Assembly (NCBI GenBank): GCA_964474295.1
Contig: CAYYRN010000044.1
Coordinates: forward strand, 1-13,861
Origin: SIG575 sp964474295
GTDB lineage: Bacteria; Bacillota; Clostridia; Oscillospirales; Acutalibacteraceae
Direction of reading: 5' to 3'
Length of the DNA stretch: 13,861 nucleotides
In this document: positions 13,659-13,861 of the stretch, piece by piece
Numbering within the stretch: the first letter of the stretch is position 1
Layout of the letters: each line of letters starts with the position of its first letter
Made by a program: the position numbers and the translations under genes
The notes under the pieces: generated by a model
Told to the model about the DNA's origin: nothing
Seen by the model: the letters and a program-made list of their open reading frames with translations, nothing else
Database searches by the model: none

Positions 13659-13861
13659 ATGAAAAAATTTTTAGCACTTCTTATGGCTGTTGCTATGCTT
13701 TTTGCGTTTGCAGCTTGCAACGACAGTGAAAAAGAGGAAGAAACCACAATCGAAACCACAACTCAAAACGTTGCGGCAAACGTTGACGGCGAAGAAACAA
13801 CCGTAGCTGACGGAGAAGAGGAAACCGAAGAAGCAACAGAGGTTGTAACCGACAAAGACGG
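13659..13861 (+). CDS. Putative lipoprotein, 5' part only (runs off the window)
   Basis: The frame is open from ATG 13659 to the window edge, 67 complete codons. It starts with a bacterial lipoprotein signal: Lys2-Lys3, a hydrophobic stretch FLALLMAVAMLFAFAA (4-19), then Cys20. The lipobox FAAC has Phe at -3 where Leu is more common. The mature N-terminus after Cys20 is almost wholly Glu, Thr, Asp, Ala and Val (EEETTIETTT..., VDGEETTVADGEEETEEATEV), a low-complexity acidic linker of the kind seen before the folded domain of clostridial surface or solute-binding lipoproteins. The domain itself lies outside the window, so no function is given. The SD GGAGG is 10 bases upstream. It is divergent from fba. 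Confidence 0.85.
   Translation, partial: MKKFLALLMAVAMLFAFAACNDSEKEEETTIETTTQNVAANVDGEETTVADGEEETEEATEVVTDKD

Overview
The window looks like a chromosomal housekeeping segment of a low-to-moderate GC Firmicute (Bacillota, class Clostridia, perhaps Oscillospirales or a relative; the taxon is an inference). The support is strong Shine-Dalgarno (SD) sequences, near-consensus sigma-A promoters, a T-box riboswitch, a CGAAC-type SOS box, a DUF348/G5/3D cell-wall protein and a diaminopimelate dehydrogenase. I see no transposase, phage gene, CRISPR array, tRNA or rRNA.

Left part (1-3500): an AraC-family regulator (-) is divergent from a maltose/galactoside-type hexapeptide acetyltransferase (+). The acetyltransferase converges on asnB (-), and its terminator hairpin lies inside the 3' end of asnB. 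A 365-bp AT-rich spacer follows. It ends in a consensus promoter for a secreted or membrane-anchored DUF348-G5-3D protein (+), which is closed by two hairpin terminators shared with the opposing cysS.

Central part (5235-11301), all on the minus strand: recA, recX, rimO and pgsA form a tight operon. A near-consensus promoter and a LexA/SOS-like box precede recA. Next comes a complete T-box leader with its own promoter, then cysE and cysS. The T-box has a UGC specifier and a UGGA tRNA-acceptor bulge, and both fit tRNA-Cys, so cysteine synthesis and Cys-tRNA charging are probably controlled by uncharged tRNA-Cys. The cysE start is a TTG downstream of the T-box terminator. The cysE SD region can also pair with the terminator/antiterminator switch strand, which suggests a second, translational level of control. 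I see no terminator between pgsA and the T-box, so recA-operon transcripts may also be governed by the T-box terminator.

Right part (11302-13861): ddh (meso-DAP dehydrogenase, +) has a large dyad upstream of its promoter. It shares a strong bidirectional terminator with the convergent fba gene (class II fructose-bisphosphate aldolase, -). Divergent from fba is the 5' part of a lipoprotein gene (+), cut by the window edge.

I did not find a convincing new multi-gene system. The points most worth checking are regulatory: the possible dual-level T-box, the dyad before ddh, and the motifs in the asnB/3D-gene spacer. For asnB, cysE, pgsA, rimO, recA, ddh and fba I moved the start inward from the longest open frame, using SD position and family N-termini.
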